From Prostheceraeus crozeri (lineage: Eukaryota; Platyhelminthes; Polycladida; Euryleptidae): a DNA stretch of 64,000 nt. The stretch is from positions 62,001-126,000 of the forward strand of contig CAJQUW010015339.1 in the NCBI GenBank assembly GCA_907163375.1. The letters are read 5' to 3'. The stretch's first letter is position 1. Every line of letters begins with the position of its first letter. This document shows positions 45,501 to 55,989 of this stretch, in pieces. The position numbers and the translations under genes are program-made. The notes under the pieces were generated by a model. It was not told the DNA's origin. It worked only from the letters and a program-made list of their open reading frames with translations, and ran no database searches.

Positions 45501-46791
45501 AAACAACTCCGGCTATCGAGAAAATATGACGAAACGACACGCCTGTAAACGACATACATGCACTGAAGAGGAGTTGCTTTCAATTGGAAAAAACTCTGGC
45601 TATCGAGAAAATATGAAAAAACGACACGTTGGCAAACGACACGCTTGTAAACGACATCTATGCTCTGAAGAGGAGTTGCTCTCAATTGGAAACAACTCTG
45701 GCTATCGAGAAAACATGAAGAAACGACACGCTTGTAAAAGACATACATGCACTGAAGAGGAGCTGCTCTCAATTGGAAACAACTCTGGCTATCGAGAAAA
45801 TATGAAGAAACGACGCGTTGGCAAACGACACGCTTGTAAACGACATCTATGCTCTGAAGAGGAGTTGCTCTCAATTGGAAACAACTCTGGCTATCGAGAA
45901 AACATGAAGAAACGACACGCCTGTAAACGACATACATGCACTGAAGAGGAGTTGCTTTCAATTGGAAAAAACTCTGGCTATCGAGAAAATATGAAAAAAC
46001 GACACGTTGGCAAACGACACGCTTGTAAACGACATCTATGCTCTGAAGAGGAGATACTCGCAATTGGAAACGGTTCTGGCTATCGAGAAAATATGAAAAA
46101 AAGACACGTTGGCAAACGACACGCCTGTAAACGACATCTATGCTCTGAAGAGGAGATACTCTCAATTGGAAACGGTTCTGGCTATCGAGAAAACATGAAG
46201 AAACGACACGCCTGTAAACGACATACATGCACTGAAGAGGAGTTGCTCTCAATTGGAAACAACTCTGGCTATCGAGAAAATATGAAGAAGCGACACGTTG
46301 GCAAACGACACGCCTGTAAACGACATACATGCACTGAAGAGGAGTTGCTCTCAATTGGAAACAACTCTGGCTATCGAGAAAACATGAAGAAACGACACGC
46401 CTGTAAACGACATACATGCACTGAAGAGGAGTTGCTCTCAATTGGAAACAACTCTGGCTATCGAGAAAATATGAACAAGCGACACGTCGGCAAACGACAC
46501 GCCTGTAAACGACATACATGCACTGAAGAGGAGTTGCTCTCAATTGGAAACAACTCTGGCTATCGAGAAAACATGAAGAAACGACACGCCTGTAAACGAC
46601 ATCTGTGTTCTGAAGAGGAGATACTCGCAATTGGAAACGGTTCTGGCTATCGAGAAAATATGAAAAAAAGACACGTTGGCAAACGACACGCCTGTAAACG
46701 ACATCTATGTTCTGAAGAGGAGATACTCGCAATTGGAAATAGTTCTGGCTATCGAGAAAATATGAAGAAACGACATGCTGGTGGATACTGA
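42553..46791 (+). CDS. Secreted multi-copy peptide precursor, 43 tandem units
   Basis: The 1412-codon uninterrupted frame starts with a signal peptide (MRYFISIIFLLVICITQIFS, likely cut before VDEE). A short acidic/basic leader to residue 50 follows, then 43 units and a HAGGY tail. Each unit is 29 residues, or 34 when a HVGKR/RVGKR insert is present (22 of 43). Within a unit: HACKR, H-L/T-C, S/T-EEE, a hydrophobic I/L core, G-N-x-S-G, YRENM, KKR. All 43 keep the closing Lys-Arg. Prohormone-convertase processing would release about 43 copies of a 21-residue peptide, plus HAC and HVG fragments; without the inner cut, a 26-residue peptide with a C-x4-C ring. In total 23 units are TCT-type and 20 LCS-type. 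Expression is likely neural or glandular. I do not recognise the family; antimicrobial or structural roles are possible. Confidence 0.88.
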   Translation: MRYFISIIFLLVICITQIFSVDEEVNFRKRDEKYDQDSSTNKRHAGLRKRHACKRHLCSEEELLSIGNNSGYRENMKKRHACKRHLCSEEELLSIGNNSGYRENMKKRHACKRHTCTEEELLSIGNNSGYRENMKKRHACKRHLCSEEEILAIGNGSGYRENMKKRHVGKRHACKRHLCSEEEILAIGNGSGYRENMKKRHVGKRHACKRHLCSEEELLSIGNNSGYRENMKKRHVGKRHACKRHLCSEEEILSIGNGSGYRENMKKRHVGKRHACKRHTCTEEELLSIGNNSGYRENMKKRHACKRHTCTEEELLSIGNNSGYRENMKKRHVGKRHACKRHTCTEEELLSIGNNSGYRENMKKRRVGKRHACKRHLCSEEEILAIGNGSGYRENMKKRHACKRHTCTEEELLSIGNNSGYRENMKKRHVGKRHACKRHTCTEDELLSIGNNSGYRENMKKRHACKRHTCTEEELLSIGNNSGYRENIKKRHVGKRHACKRHLCSEEELLSIGNNSGYRENMKKRHACKRHTCTEEELLSIGNNSGYRENMKKRHVGKRHACKRHLCSEEEILSIGNGSGYRENMKKRHACKRHTCTEEELLSIGNNSGYRENMKKRHVGKRHACKRHLCSEEEILSIGNGSGYRENMKKRHACKRHTCTEEEILAIGNGSGYRENMKKRHVGKRHACKRHTCTEEELLSIGNNSGYRENMKKRHACKRHTCTEEELLSIGNNSGYRENMKKRHVGKRHACKRHLCSEEEILAIGNGSGYRENMKKRHVGKRHACKRHLCSEEEILSIGNGSGYRENMKKRHACKRHTCTEEELLSIGNNSGYRENMKKRHVGKRHACKRHTCTEEELLSIGNNSGYRENMKKRHACKRHTCTEEELLSIGNNSGYRENMKKRHACKRHLCSEEELLSIGNNSGYRENMKKRHACKRHTCTEEELLSIGNNSGYRENMKKRHVGKRHACKRHLCSEEELLSIGNNSGYRENMTKRHACKRHTCTEEELLSIGKNSGYRENMKKRHVGKRHACKRHLCSEEELLSIGNNSGYRENMKKRHACKRHTCTEEELLSIGNNSGYRENMKKRRVGKRHACKRHLCSEEELLSIGNNSGYRENMKKRHACKRHTCTEEELLSIGKNSGYRENMKKRHVGKRHACKRHLCSEEEILAIGNGSGYRENMKKRHVGKRHACKRHLCSEEEILSIGNGSGYRENMKKRHACKRHTCTEEELLSIGNNSGYRENMKKRHVGKRHACKRHTCTEEELLSIGNNSGYRENMKKRHACKRHTCTEEELLSIGNNSGYRENMNKRHVGKRHACKRHTCTEEELLSIGNNSGYRENMKKRHACKRHLCSEEEILAIGNGSGYRENMKKRHVGKRHACKRHLCSEEEILAIGNSSGYRENMKKRHAGGY
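42703..46776 (+). repeat. Coding tandem array, 87- and 102-bp units
   Basis: Forty-three units of 87 bp (21 of them) or 102 bp (22 of them) are nearly identical at DNA level. Many differences are silent (GCT/GCC, AAT/AAC, CGA/AGA, GTT/GTC). Blocks of several units are themselves duplicated; for example, the four-unit order around 44800–45160 recurs around 46015–46400. All lengths are multiples of three, so the frame stays open on both strands. Confidence 0.93.
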
Positions 46792-46806
46792 CAGTTCTCT
46801 TCTTTG

Positions 46807-46812
46807 ATTAAA
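46807..46812 (+). terminator. Possible poly(A) signal of the precursor gene
   Basis: ATTAAA lies 16 bases after the stop codon, with T-rich sequence after it. A GATAAAG is also present near 46897. AATAAA itself is not seen close by. Confidence 0.4.
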
Positions 46813-49800
46813 TTTTGTAAACATTTTGCTTCCATGCTGGCACCTGGTGTGATTTCTTGAACATTCGTATGTGGTCGCAATTGATTTTTTATTTGATAAA
46901 GAATTGTTGTAAAATTCTACAATTAGACAATTTTTTTATTCACAGCCACCTTGAATTTAAGGCCAGTAGTAGATTGGCGAACACATGATTCTCACGAAAT
47001 TTATTCATCCTAGTGTGTGCGATTCCGGAAGCTCTACTTAAGATCAAGTACGGCTAAAAGCTATATCTATAAGTAAATAATTGTCCATGGATCAGTACTT
47101 AATCAGCATCGACGTGCCCTCGCTGCCATTAAGACAACTATGAAAACTTCATAACACTCATTACGAAGCACCAAACTTAAGTTACAATCAGAATCCTGGA
47201 GCAAAAATAGCCGTGAATTCAGTAAGGAATACACTTATTACATAATCTTATTAAATGTACTTCTAGATAGTTGTGTCTTTGAGCGTTATTCCATAGTTGA
47301 AACTTTCGCATTGAAACAAAACGGAAAAACAACAAAGACTTATAAATTTTCTCTCTTATTTTTTTGCATGCACAAAGGAACATCAAAAAGTGTATATATT
47401 ATTGGCACAAATATTCGTACTTAGCAGTGCACTACTGTAAACTGTAAGGGTACAAAAAAGGGGACAAACTTTAGGGGACATTTGTTACCAACGAAGGAGG
47501 GGACAAGAATCTTGCAATTGTCCCATCCTTGTCTGCTATATTGTCACCCTTTTGGCCCCTTCAGTGTACCCTTCTCCCCTCCTTCTCTGCTACATCGTCC
47601 CCTCGTTGGCCCCATCGTCCTCTCGTTTATTACCTAGCCAATTAGCCACCACTTCCATCTTTGGCTGAATATCCTGCAGAAATAAAAACATTTACTTGGA
47701 TTTATGCGTTCTTGTTATAACTTGAACGACAAAATAATGACTTACAGCATTTTTTAAGCGGAAACGCTTATAATCGTTACTAGGAAATTCGTTTCAACTT
47801 CTCTCAAAGGCGAACATTGAATTCTACACTGTTCCTTTAGCATAGCATTCAATCAAATTCTTTCCGATCCTTTTAAAAATCAAGTTATTTTCAAAAGAAA
47901 ATAATCAGCTCACCTGAAATTTTTCAAAGATTGCGGAGTTATACAATGCAAGCCCCTCTTTTTCTTTTTTATTTATAGCAACGGAGACATGCATATCTAT
48001 TGGACATTTAAGTATTAAAAAATTGACCAAAATGAAGGTGGTAAGGTATGACATTCACTATCATATGACATCTCATGATATTAAATATGATTGCGAGGGA
48101 CTTTTGAGTTTAGAATGATCTCAGATGGAAAGACAACTACAAGCCAAATACTTAGTCCAATTTTTGCATTACACTATGTTTTACATCATTATCAATTTAA
48201 TTATTTGATACACGTGAAGTTGTCTAACTTGAATTCAGTTATGTTCCATGTTGGGTAGAAACCTGAAGTCAAGTGATACCGTATGAGTCAATATATGAAC
48301 GTTTAGAATATGTCTATTCACTGCGACGTCACTGAGCTTGGTAGGAATGTGGGCATTTAAATTATTGCCACTTAATATCTTGTACACGAGGCCTTGCATG
48401 TCTTCGCAACCTTCGATAAATGACAAGTAGGTTGGTTATTTTCTGTAGAAAATTACTTGACTACTAAAAGGAGCAAAAAGAGCTCCATAGGAAAATACAA
48501 TCTGCACAACAACATGCAACAACTTGAAATAAAAAAATTCAAAGAAAATGCACGGATAAATTCGATCTGTAGGGAAATACTATCAAATTTCCAAATATGT
48601 CGATATTATAACAATTCCAAAACACAAAACACATTAAAACATGATATTAAGGAACACCACCTGAAGTTGTTCCAAGAGGCTATAAATAGTTCATATGGAA
48701 GTTGAAAATGGAAGTCTAAAAGTATGTGAAGTTTACCCACAATTCACACTGCCTATTGAAGTGAAAGCGGCAGAATATTTTAAAAAGAATATTCATCATT
48801 TGGCGCATTGATGTTATGACGATGGCGACACAGATATCAGATGAAATTGAATGAAACATGCAGATACTGACAAGTGAAGAGAAATTAAACGACAATTATA
48901 AAAGAAACCCTTTTCGTTTACAAAGGGACGGCGATGCGAGTCTAAGGGCACTGACTTAGAAATACAGTATACTATGATCAATTGGCACAATTTCACCACT
49001 AAAGTCTTGTCTAGATGGGCGATGATGACAATCTAGATGGGAATGAGTGATAGCTGACCTCAGATATTGGTCGCCTCCACCAGCTTCACACCATATGATA
49101 TTGCATCACGTAATTATTCATCTTGAAAAATGTCTTTCCTGAGCGTCTCAGACAGATTAATAGTAAGATGAACACGCAGAGAACGTCCGCATCTGAAAAA
49201 TCAAGTAAAGGCATTACCAAGATGGAATTCAATACTTTTTTTATGAAATGCATAATCACACATACTGTCTTAGTACTGTACATGACAGATTGAATTTTCT
49301 AGGGCCTACATATTTTTAGCAGACGTGTGTCAATAATTCATGAAATGTAATTAATTACAATTACAAATTACTCCGTTTTTCTTGAATTACATTTCAGTTA
49401 CTCTAGATAGTTGCCGATGTTACACATAACGTTTTCCCACCATTCCTTTTTCCGTGCTATTCCAAGGTTAATTACAATTTCTCCTTCGAAAAAGAGACCT
49501 TTTTTGTAGTGCTGACAACAAATTACCATCATTTTCTTATTCTACCAAGTGTTTTCGCCTTGCATGTCTACTAACATTCGAACATAAGATCCAATGCTGA
49601 TATATCGAGGTTCGTGGATTCCAGGATGTTATATTCAGCTTGCACTTACATGTACATCTATGCAAAAATTTGAATTGATTCAAAGATTTAAACCGTGGCT
49701 TCTAGAATTATGTGTTTGCCTCCTTTTCCGGGGATGTGGGGATTAAGTAATGGTAGTATAGTGATTTACATTTTTCCGATCAGTAAGTTTCGTCGAAAAA

Positions 49801-49974
49801 TTCTCGGAAAGGATTCTCGGCATCTTAGTATAGGAACACATTATTGACGAGGAGAGCAAAGAAATTAAGAAATCTATTATAAACTGCGTGGAAAATAAAT
49901 ATTCAGTATTGTTGTTTTGCTAAGCAATTGCAATTACTTCTTAGTTACGTGAATAAAAATGTAAATGATTGTCC
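46813..49974. other. Non-coding stretch, nothing firm
   Basis: At 47440–47640 strings of GGGGACA and then GTCCC/CCCCT give a purine-to-pyrimidine switch that may be an old foldback element (AAGGGTAC near 47445, GTACCCTT near 47565). Around 49340–49375 ATTAATTACAATTAC is a short AT-rich palindromic patch. Frames are short and unconvincing. Confidence 0.4.
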
Positions 49975-50085
49975 TTTAACCGTCGGAAAATAACTTCGAG
50001 TCTTGATGAATATGAACAGCAAACCTTCTAGGCCAGTGATCAACCAACTGAGCTATCGACGGGCGACAGTGCGACATAAGTTCTC
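49975..50085 (-). repeat. tRNA-derived SINE-like fragment
   Basis: On the minus strand TAGCTCAGTTGG fits the polymerase III A box, and about 55 bases on GACTCGAAGTT loosely fits a B box. The surrounding sequence does not fold as a full tRNA by eye. It could be a tRNA pseudogene instead of a SINE head. Confidence 0.4.
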
Positions 50086-53000
50086 AATTGAAAAATCTAC
50101 TTAATCCAATCAGATGGCTGCATCCCACAAGACAACATAACATTAACCCATTAACAGCGGTGGCACATGGGCTATACATGCCAAGTAACTTCCTTCCATT
50201 CATTCTTCATTTTAAGAGTGAAAACTCGTTTTTCGGATTACTCCTTTTTGACAGAACGTACCTTAGAACGATCTTCAAGAGTTGTGATGTGAAATCATCT
50301 TTTCGTCTTCGTGCATTTGGCGGGAAATTCAAATTGTTTTCCAAAGGGGCGCCAAGAAATTTCTGATTTTTGTAAGTTAAGCAAAATAGTCAATTTTGAA
50401 CTTTCTTAATCTTTTTGCGTTCATAGATGTTTCATTTGGCATATTTTCTAGGGCTGTGCACCAGTCCGATATTCAAATTCGACTTAGGTCAGTAGCAATG
50501 CGGCAATACGTACTGGAATACATAGATGCCATCGCGTAATCCGCTGCTGTGAATGTCAGAATAAGTATCTCCTTCAGATCAAAGACATCAGTGATTCATG
50601 CGCTGTGTGATCTAATTAATGAGTGAGAGGATGGTTCTTTATAGATCCCATGATAAGATTGTGAAGACAATGTAGAGACAGTGGTAAAGAGGACTAAGGT
50701 GGCTTTGACGATAGGATATGTAGTAGGCCTAATTCTACATATACAAATATGAATATGTCTATCGGATACCCTATAGTTATACTTGTTTCACAACAAAATG
50801 TTGAGCTATCAGTTTGCTTGGTTCTTCTATTATTTTGAAATGTGCAAATGGTGCACCACGTAACGACAGAGAGATCAGGATCGTCCTCATAGGCCTACTC
50901 ATGGGTTGAAGACGATGGACGACAGACTCTGAAGGTATTTGCAACACTATTTCCTTCTTCGAAGCTTCGTAGTTGTTATTGCTGTAGATTTCTACTTGCT
51001 AATCAGTATGCTAATTTTTTGAAAACAAGTTTGATCATTTCCGTCTCTTTTGAAGCAGGGAAGCGTGATTCTGAAAGTTTCACGGTGCATACAAAGGCTA
51101 TTTTCAATAATTCTCTTTTATTTCAGGATGGCAATGTATGGCTCCCATTGAAGTAAACGAGTATAGTCTAGATGAAGAAGACGATTATTAACTCTCAAAC
51201 CGAACAAAAAATAATTGCATAGGAGAAGCCGCACGTCAGAGTTCATCAGTGAAAATACGCAACGATAGTAGGCCTGTAAACCATTAGACCGTACGGTTAA
51301 AACTCCCACGGTTGCGGAAGTTTTCTGTACGGTCGGTTACGGTTAAAAAATTCATCTAACCACACATCACTAGTACTTATATCATAAACATGAATGCTTC
51401 GATCTGAAATATGAGATTGGAATACTAAAGCAGATCTGCTGATCTCTTGAATATAAATGTAAAGTTCTGTAATTATAATACAAATGGTGTGCGCCAGGAT
51501 TGGAGGAAAATCCCTCGTCATCGTTTACATTGAGAGTGCTAGGTATTGCACTATAGGCGAAGTGCTCGGATTGAAAAGAATCGCTGCTAATCGCCACTTT
51601 ATTCGGTCTCCGATCGTTTGCATCGCAGAATTCGCCATTTGTATGGTTTCTCGTTTCTTGTAAAATGACTTATAGATATGTGACTCATTCCATTCAAAAG
51701 GGGGATTTCAAACTGAAAAAGAAGCTTGTGACTGTGACATGGCTGTTACTTTACCAGAAAGTATCGGGCAATTTGCCAAGTAATTTAAATTTTATATTTT
51801 TCGTCTTCGTTGTGTTTCCTGACGTCGCGTAATTCTTTTCAATCAATTTTAAATAAATAAGGAGAGCAACTGAAAATCTCTGGTCAAATATGCTTTCAGT
51901 TACACTTAGAATAAACCTACGTTATGTAAAAGCAAAGTTTTCCAGGACCTCACTTTGGTCACTTAGCTAGGTTGGAAAGGTAGACAGGTAGAAAGGTAGC
52001 AGCAAGGTAGTAGCAACAGCTACCTATAGCTTAGATTTCTGCAGCAGAAATTCTGTGTCAAGCAACAGCTGGAACCAAGGTTTGATACGTTATCGTAACT
52101 CATCGAATAAATTTCCGAAACATGTGGTAGAAGTTACCCGAACAATAAGAATATATTGTATCACAGATAGCGGAAAATAGGGAAATAAATGCTCAGAATC
52201 TACGAGTAGGTCTATCAAAAGTTATGTATTCTCCGAGTCGAAGACAAGGTTGTTCATGCCAACGGCGACAAATGACGAATTTAGTTACGTATACACGTTG
52301 ACTTGCAGGTAGGGCTATATCAAAGCTAGTTGGCAAATTGATCTCATGAATGACTGAATGCTGACTGAAGATGTGGCTGAATTTAAACTGTGACTGAATG
52401 CTGGTTATGTAACTATCTGATTTTATAGAGGACAATATTTTGAGCTCCTGACAAAAGGTATGACACTACAGACACTGCAGAATCAGTGGATCTTTGGCAA
52501 GACGTGTTCTGATCCACTTTTGGAGAAATGGGAAATCAATAATATCGGTAGAACATGGATAAATCTATATACCGTCATATTTATGCAGCTATCAGAATGT
52601 ATTTCAGCGCACCAAGCTCCAGTGTACATTCTGAATGCCTGTTCCGCAAAAAGCAATATTTTCACTGCCATGAGAGCAGAATGACGTCCCACAAAGAGGG
52701 GCAGCAGCATAATAACGAGATTAGAATCTGACTATTATTATGGAGTTTCGTGCTGTTGTTGCTACATTTCTCAAGGTGAAGGTGATGGTGTGTCGTTGAC
52801 GTGTCGTTGTAGTGAAATCGGTAATGATGAAGTTTTGCATGCGAGTAACGTTGCATCTTATAAAAACAATTTGTGGTTATTCACATCGAAGTCGTACATA
52901 ATTGGATTGACTATAATTCGTACATACAAGTATAAACTCGTAATCCATCTTTCAATGGGTGTCGCTTTTTGTGTGTTTCTTAACGTGCTTACATGCGATT

Positions 53001-54100
53001 TCGTAGCGGACTCGCAATGTAGCAAATTATGCAGCCTCGATACGCAATTGAAGTTGCGAGTCTTGCTAAAAAAGTCATGCCTAAATGATCTTATATCTTC
53101 ACGTTATCAATTTCATGAGTTGTAGGATATTTTGCAAGTTCAAAGCTTTTTGAGAAGTAAAGCGTCTGAGTGAAAATCGCACAATTTAGCACTGTTGTTT
53201 GCTTACAGGCCTACACTCCCACCAAATTGGAGAACGATATCAGTCCGAAATCATGCCAACAAAATTCTACCAACGCTAGAAGTGACAAAAAAGTGTATCA
53301 GAGTTTTCGTTGGAATTTCGAATGAAAGTCAATGACTAAGCTAAGTCATGAGTTCGAAGGCATACAGTAAATCATGACAAGAAGGCCACCAAATCAATGG
53401 GGCTTATATATAGACCACTGTTTCCAAATGTCGCGGTCGCTAGTTTATGGAACCATCCGGAGCTTCTTCCAGGGGTAAAGATTTTGCTCTCTGATGCGGT
53501 CCCGACAATACCAGAAACGCGGGAAATACATCAATAGATACCGTTCTAAGTAACTAATCAAGCACATTTTGCTAGCTCATACCATATGCGCAAAAAAGGC
53601 CCAGCCATTAAATACCTGGATACATGTGTTTAACGGCGATATACACACATGTGTTTCTCAACAAAGTACACAGAAATAATAATCGACGGTCAAATAAAAT
53701 CTTTCAAGAGTGCTGTATTAGCTGAAGGCCTATTAAAAATTTGATGACATTACCGGTACTCTGCCTATTGTTTTGAAAGTAAACATAGCCATAAAAGTTC
53801 TTTGATCAAACTTTATTAGGCCTACACATTTAATCACACATTTAGCTGCTTAGCTATTTTTTGAAACAAGCACAGTTGATCAAATCCTTATTCAGTGGCT
53901 TGTAGCCATGAACTACTTATGAGATCTGAATTAAAGTGATAGAAGGATTCATTTTTGTACTCGCTAATGATCACAAAGCAATTAATTTTCATCAACTGAT
54001 TAATTTTATTTTTATAACTTTTTCCATATAATTTTTGCCTATAGTCTATTTGAACCGCCACCGCTATCATTAGAATCAAGAAAGATCAAGACCTTTATTC
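50086..54100. other. Non-coding stretch
   Basis: Only short frames are present. An inverse pair, ACCGTACGGTTA (51288) and TACGGTCGGTTACGG (51328), hints at a worn transposon end. Segments near 51970–52010 repeat GGTAG. A frame at 52790–53125 (111 codons) is hydrophobic and Cys-containing, but has no supporting context. Confidence 0.35.
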
Positions 54101-54379
54101 TCCTGCATTATATCTGACTTTGCTGGAAACATCAGACACAAATTTTATGACAGACGGTTACCATGTGTCCTTTGTTTCTGCGCAAAGTGATACAAAAAGG
54201 ATGATAAGTTGGAGTACTTCTGACGTTTACGATTGTTGTTGTTTTACCTGGCTCCGTCCAGTGGATAGGAGGCTTCGTATCAAGACAATACAAAGGGATA
54301 GCGATAGTAAGCAAATATATGTCCACTACTGGTGAGGACATGGCCATTCTGATACCACCGGAGTGCTGCCATGCCAAGG

Positions 54380-54600
54380 GTGATCAGCATTGACCGGGGT
54401 AATTAACATCCCCGATGGTCCGCCCCAACCCTTACCGTCGAAGAGGGGCGGCGGCCATCGCTGGGTAGGGATCCTAAGGGCTCATACCGGTTCGGTCCAT
54501 GGGCATGAGTGGAGGGCCGATCCGATAACTTCATGCGTGATCCGAGAGCCGAAGGGTCATGATCCGGTAAATGAGCCGAGAGCCGGTGTGAGCCGGTAAT
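54380..54600. repeat. GC-rich block, possibly a short interspersed repeat
   Basis: It is much richer in GC than its surroundings, with repeated GAGAGCCG and GAGCCGGT near its end and GGTTCGGTCC, which resembles a B box. No matching A box is evident. Its nature is unknown. Confidence 0.35.
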
Positions 54601-55512
54601 GAAATTGATGCCTACGACTGTTTAATTATCATAATTAAGTGCTTTGACTCAATATATTTATACTTTGCAGCTAAAATTTGCTATGTATCAGTCTTCCACT
54701 TAAATAGAAATACTTTATTGTAATATTTTATGTCATTCAGCAAAACTAGCAATCATTAAAGAAGACTGATTTTTAGTTGCAATCTTGAACCTACAGTAAA
54801 AATGAGTAATCCGTTTTAGATAGAAGGTATCTATACGAATATATGCATATATCAGTCAATACCGGTACGCATAACGCATTTCCATCATTAGAATCCATAC
54901 ATAGTACGCTGTCAAAGTCAAAATGTTAGTAACCTTGTTGGAAACAGGGTTAAACTATTAATGAAAAATGAATGCTTCATTTAAAGTGAATATTTGAAAG
55001 TTTTTGTAGCTTTGTGTGTGGGCTTAGGTTCAAAATGAACACATGCTAAGCCTACATTCAATTTAATACGTCAAAAACGCAGCAAACGAGTGAAAACCGT
55101 TTTAAATTCTTTTTATTTCATCCCCACATTCTCTTTGACGACCGAAAGTTTCTGAGAAATATACACAATTAAGTAATTTAGCCAACATGCGCAGGAGGCC
55201 TAATTACTGTCCCCAGTCTAAAGAAATTTTTAATTCTTTAGTAAGTAGGATTTCAGATACAGTACATAATCTGATAGTGTAAAATCAATAATTTTATTTA
55301 AATGTCACAAAGTACACGAGAAATCTGGTGAGTGACGTCAATCAGACAATGTGGGAAGGTTTAGTCATGGACGAAGAAGGAGTGTTCACCGAATCATACA
55401 GAGCGTCAATCTGCTGACACAGTAGGTCATGCGAACGCATTACCTCAACGGGAGAAAATGCAAGTTTCGCACATTAAATGCCTCTAACTTTAGAACCGCT
55501 AACCCAATTGAC
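54601..55512. other. Non-coding stretch, nothing recognised
   Basis: AT-rich sequence with no frame above about 60 codons that shows any motif. Confidence 0.4.
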
Positions 55513-55771
55513 TTCAAATTTAAAATATTGATGATTCAGGGAGTTGGCATCATTTCTTCTATGCATGTCACCTTCAGATTCTCACTACGAAAATAGTTAG
55601 TCAGCGTGTGAAAATTAGAAAGGCGATCAAAATCAAGAAATTTGTCAATTTTTTTCATCTTACTAATGTTCGCACGCTGACTAACTTTTTTCGTTTTGAG
55701 AATCTGAAGGTGACATGAATAGAAGAAATGATGCCCATGCCCTGAATCATCAATATTTCAAATATGAAGTA
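55513..55771. mobile_element. Foldback MITE, ~105-bp arms
   Basis: The left arm CTTCAAATTTAAAATATTGA… to about 55621 pairs with the right arm from about 55668 to 55771, including GCATCATTTCTTCTAT / ATAGAAGAAATGATGC and GTCACCTTCAGATTCTC / GAGAATCTGAAGGTGAC. The spacer is about 45 bases. An AT-only tract (55771–55815) follows. Confidence 0.7.
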
Positions 55772-55989
55772 TAATATATAATATTATAATATATAATATA
55801 TAATACCATATGGTATAATACCATAACATTTCTATCATGGTTGTTGCTTGTCATTTGTTACTTCAACTTAACATGTTTGAATATGTTATGTTTTGAAATT
55901 GTCTAAATACAACTTTCTAGAATTTCATGAATCAGATGATGAAAATGAAGAATTTTTTATCTTTGGAAAGTTCAAGAAATTACCTTTTC

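Noticed and set aside
42668-46732. Long antisense frames (438 and 905 codons) opposite the peptide precursor
   Set aside because: Unit lengths of 87 and 102 bp are multiples of three, so any antisense frame without a stop in one unit stays open throughout. They lack a promoter, and the sense strand has the signal peptide and the ordered cleavage sites.
42703-46776. Homology of the peptide unit to orcokinin/pedal peptides
   Set aside because: A faint I-x3-SG-aromatic pattern is shared, but the Cys pair, triple Glu and length do not fit. The likeness is too weak to assign a family.
42703-46776. CRISPR-like or satellite DNA
   Set aside because: The repeats are coding, in frame and without unique spacers, and lie in an animal genome.
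52790-53125. Possible small membrane protein
   Set aside because: It is hydrophobic and Cys-bearing but lacks a promoter, splice signals, repeat context or recognisable motif; chance in AT-rich DNA is likelier.
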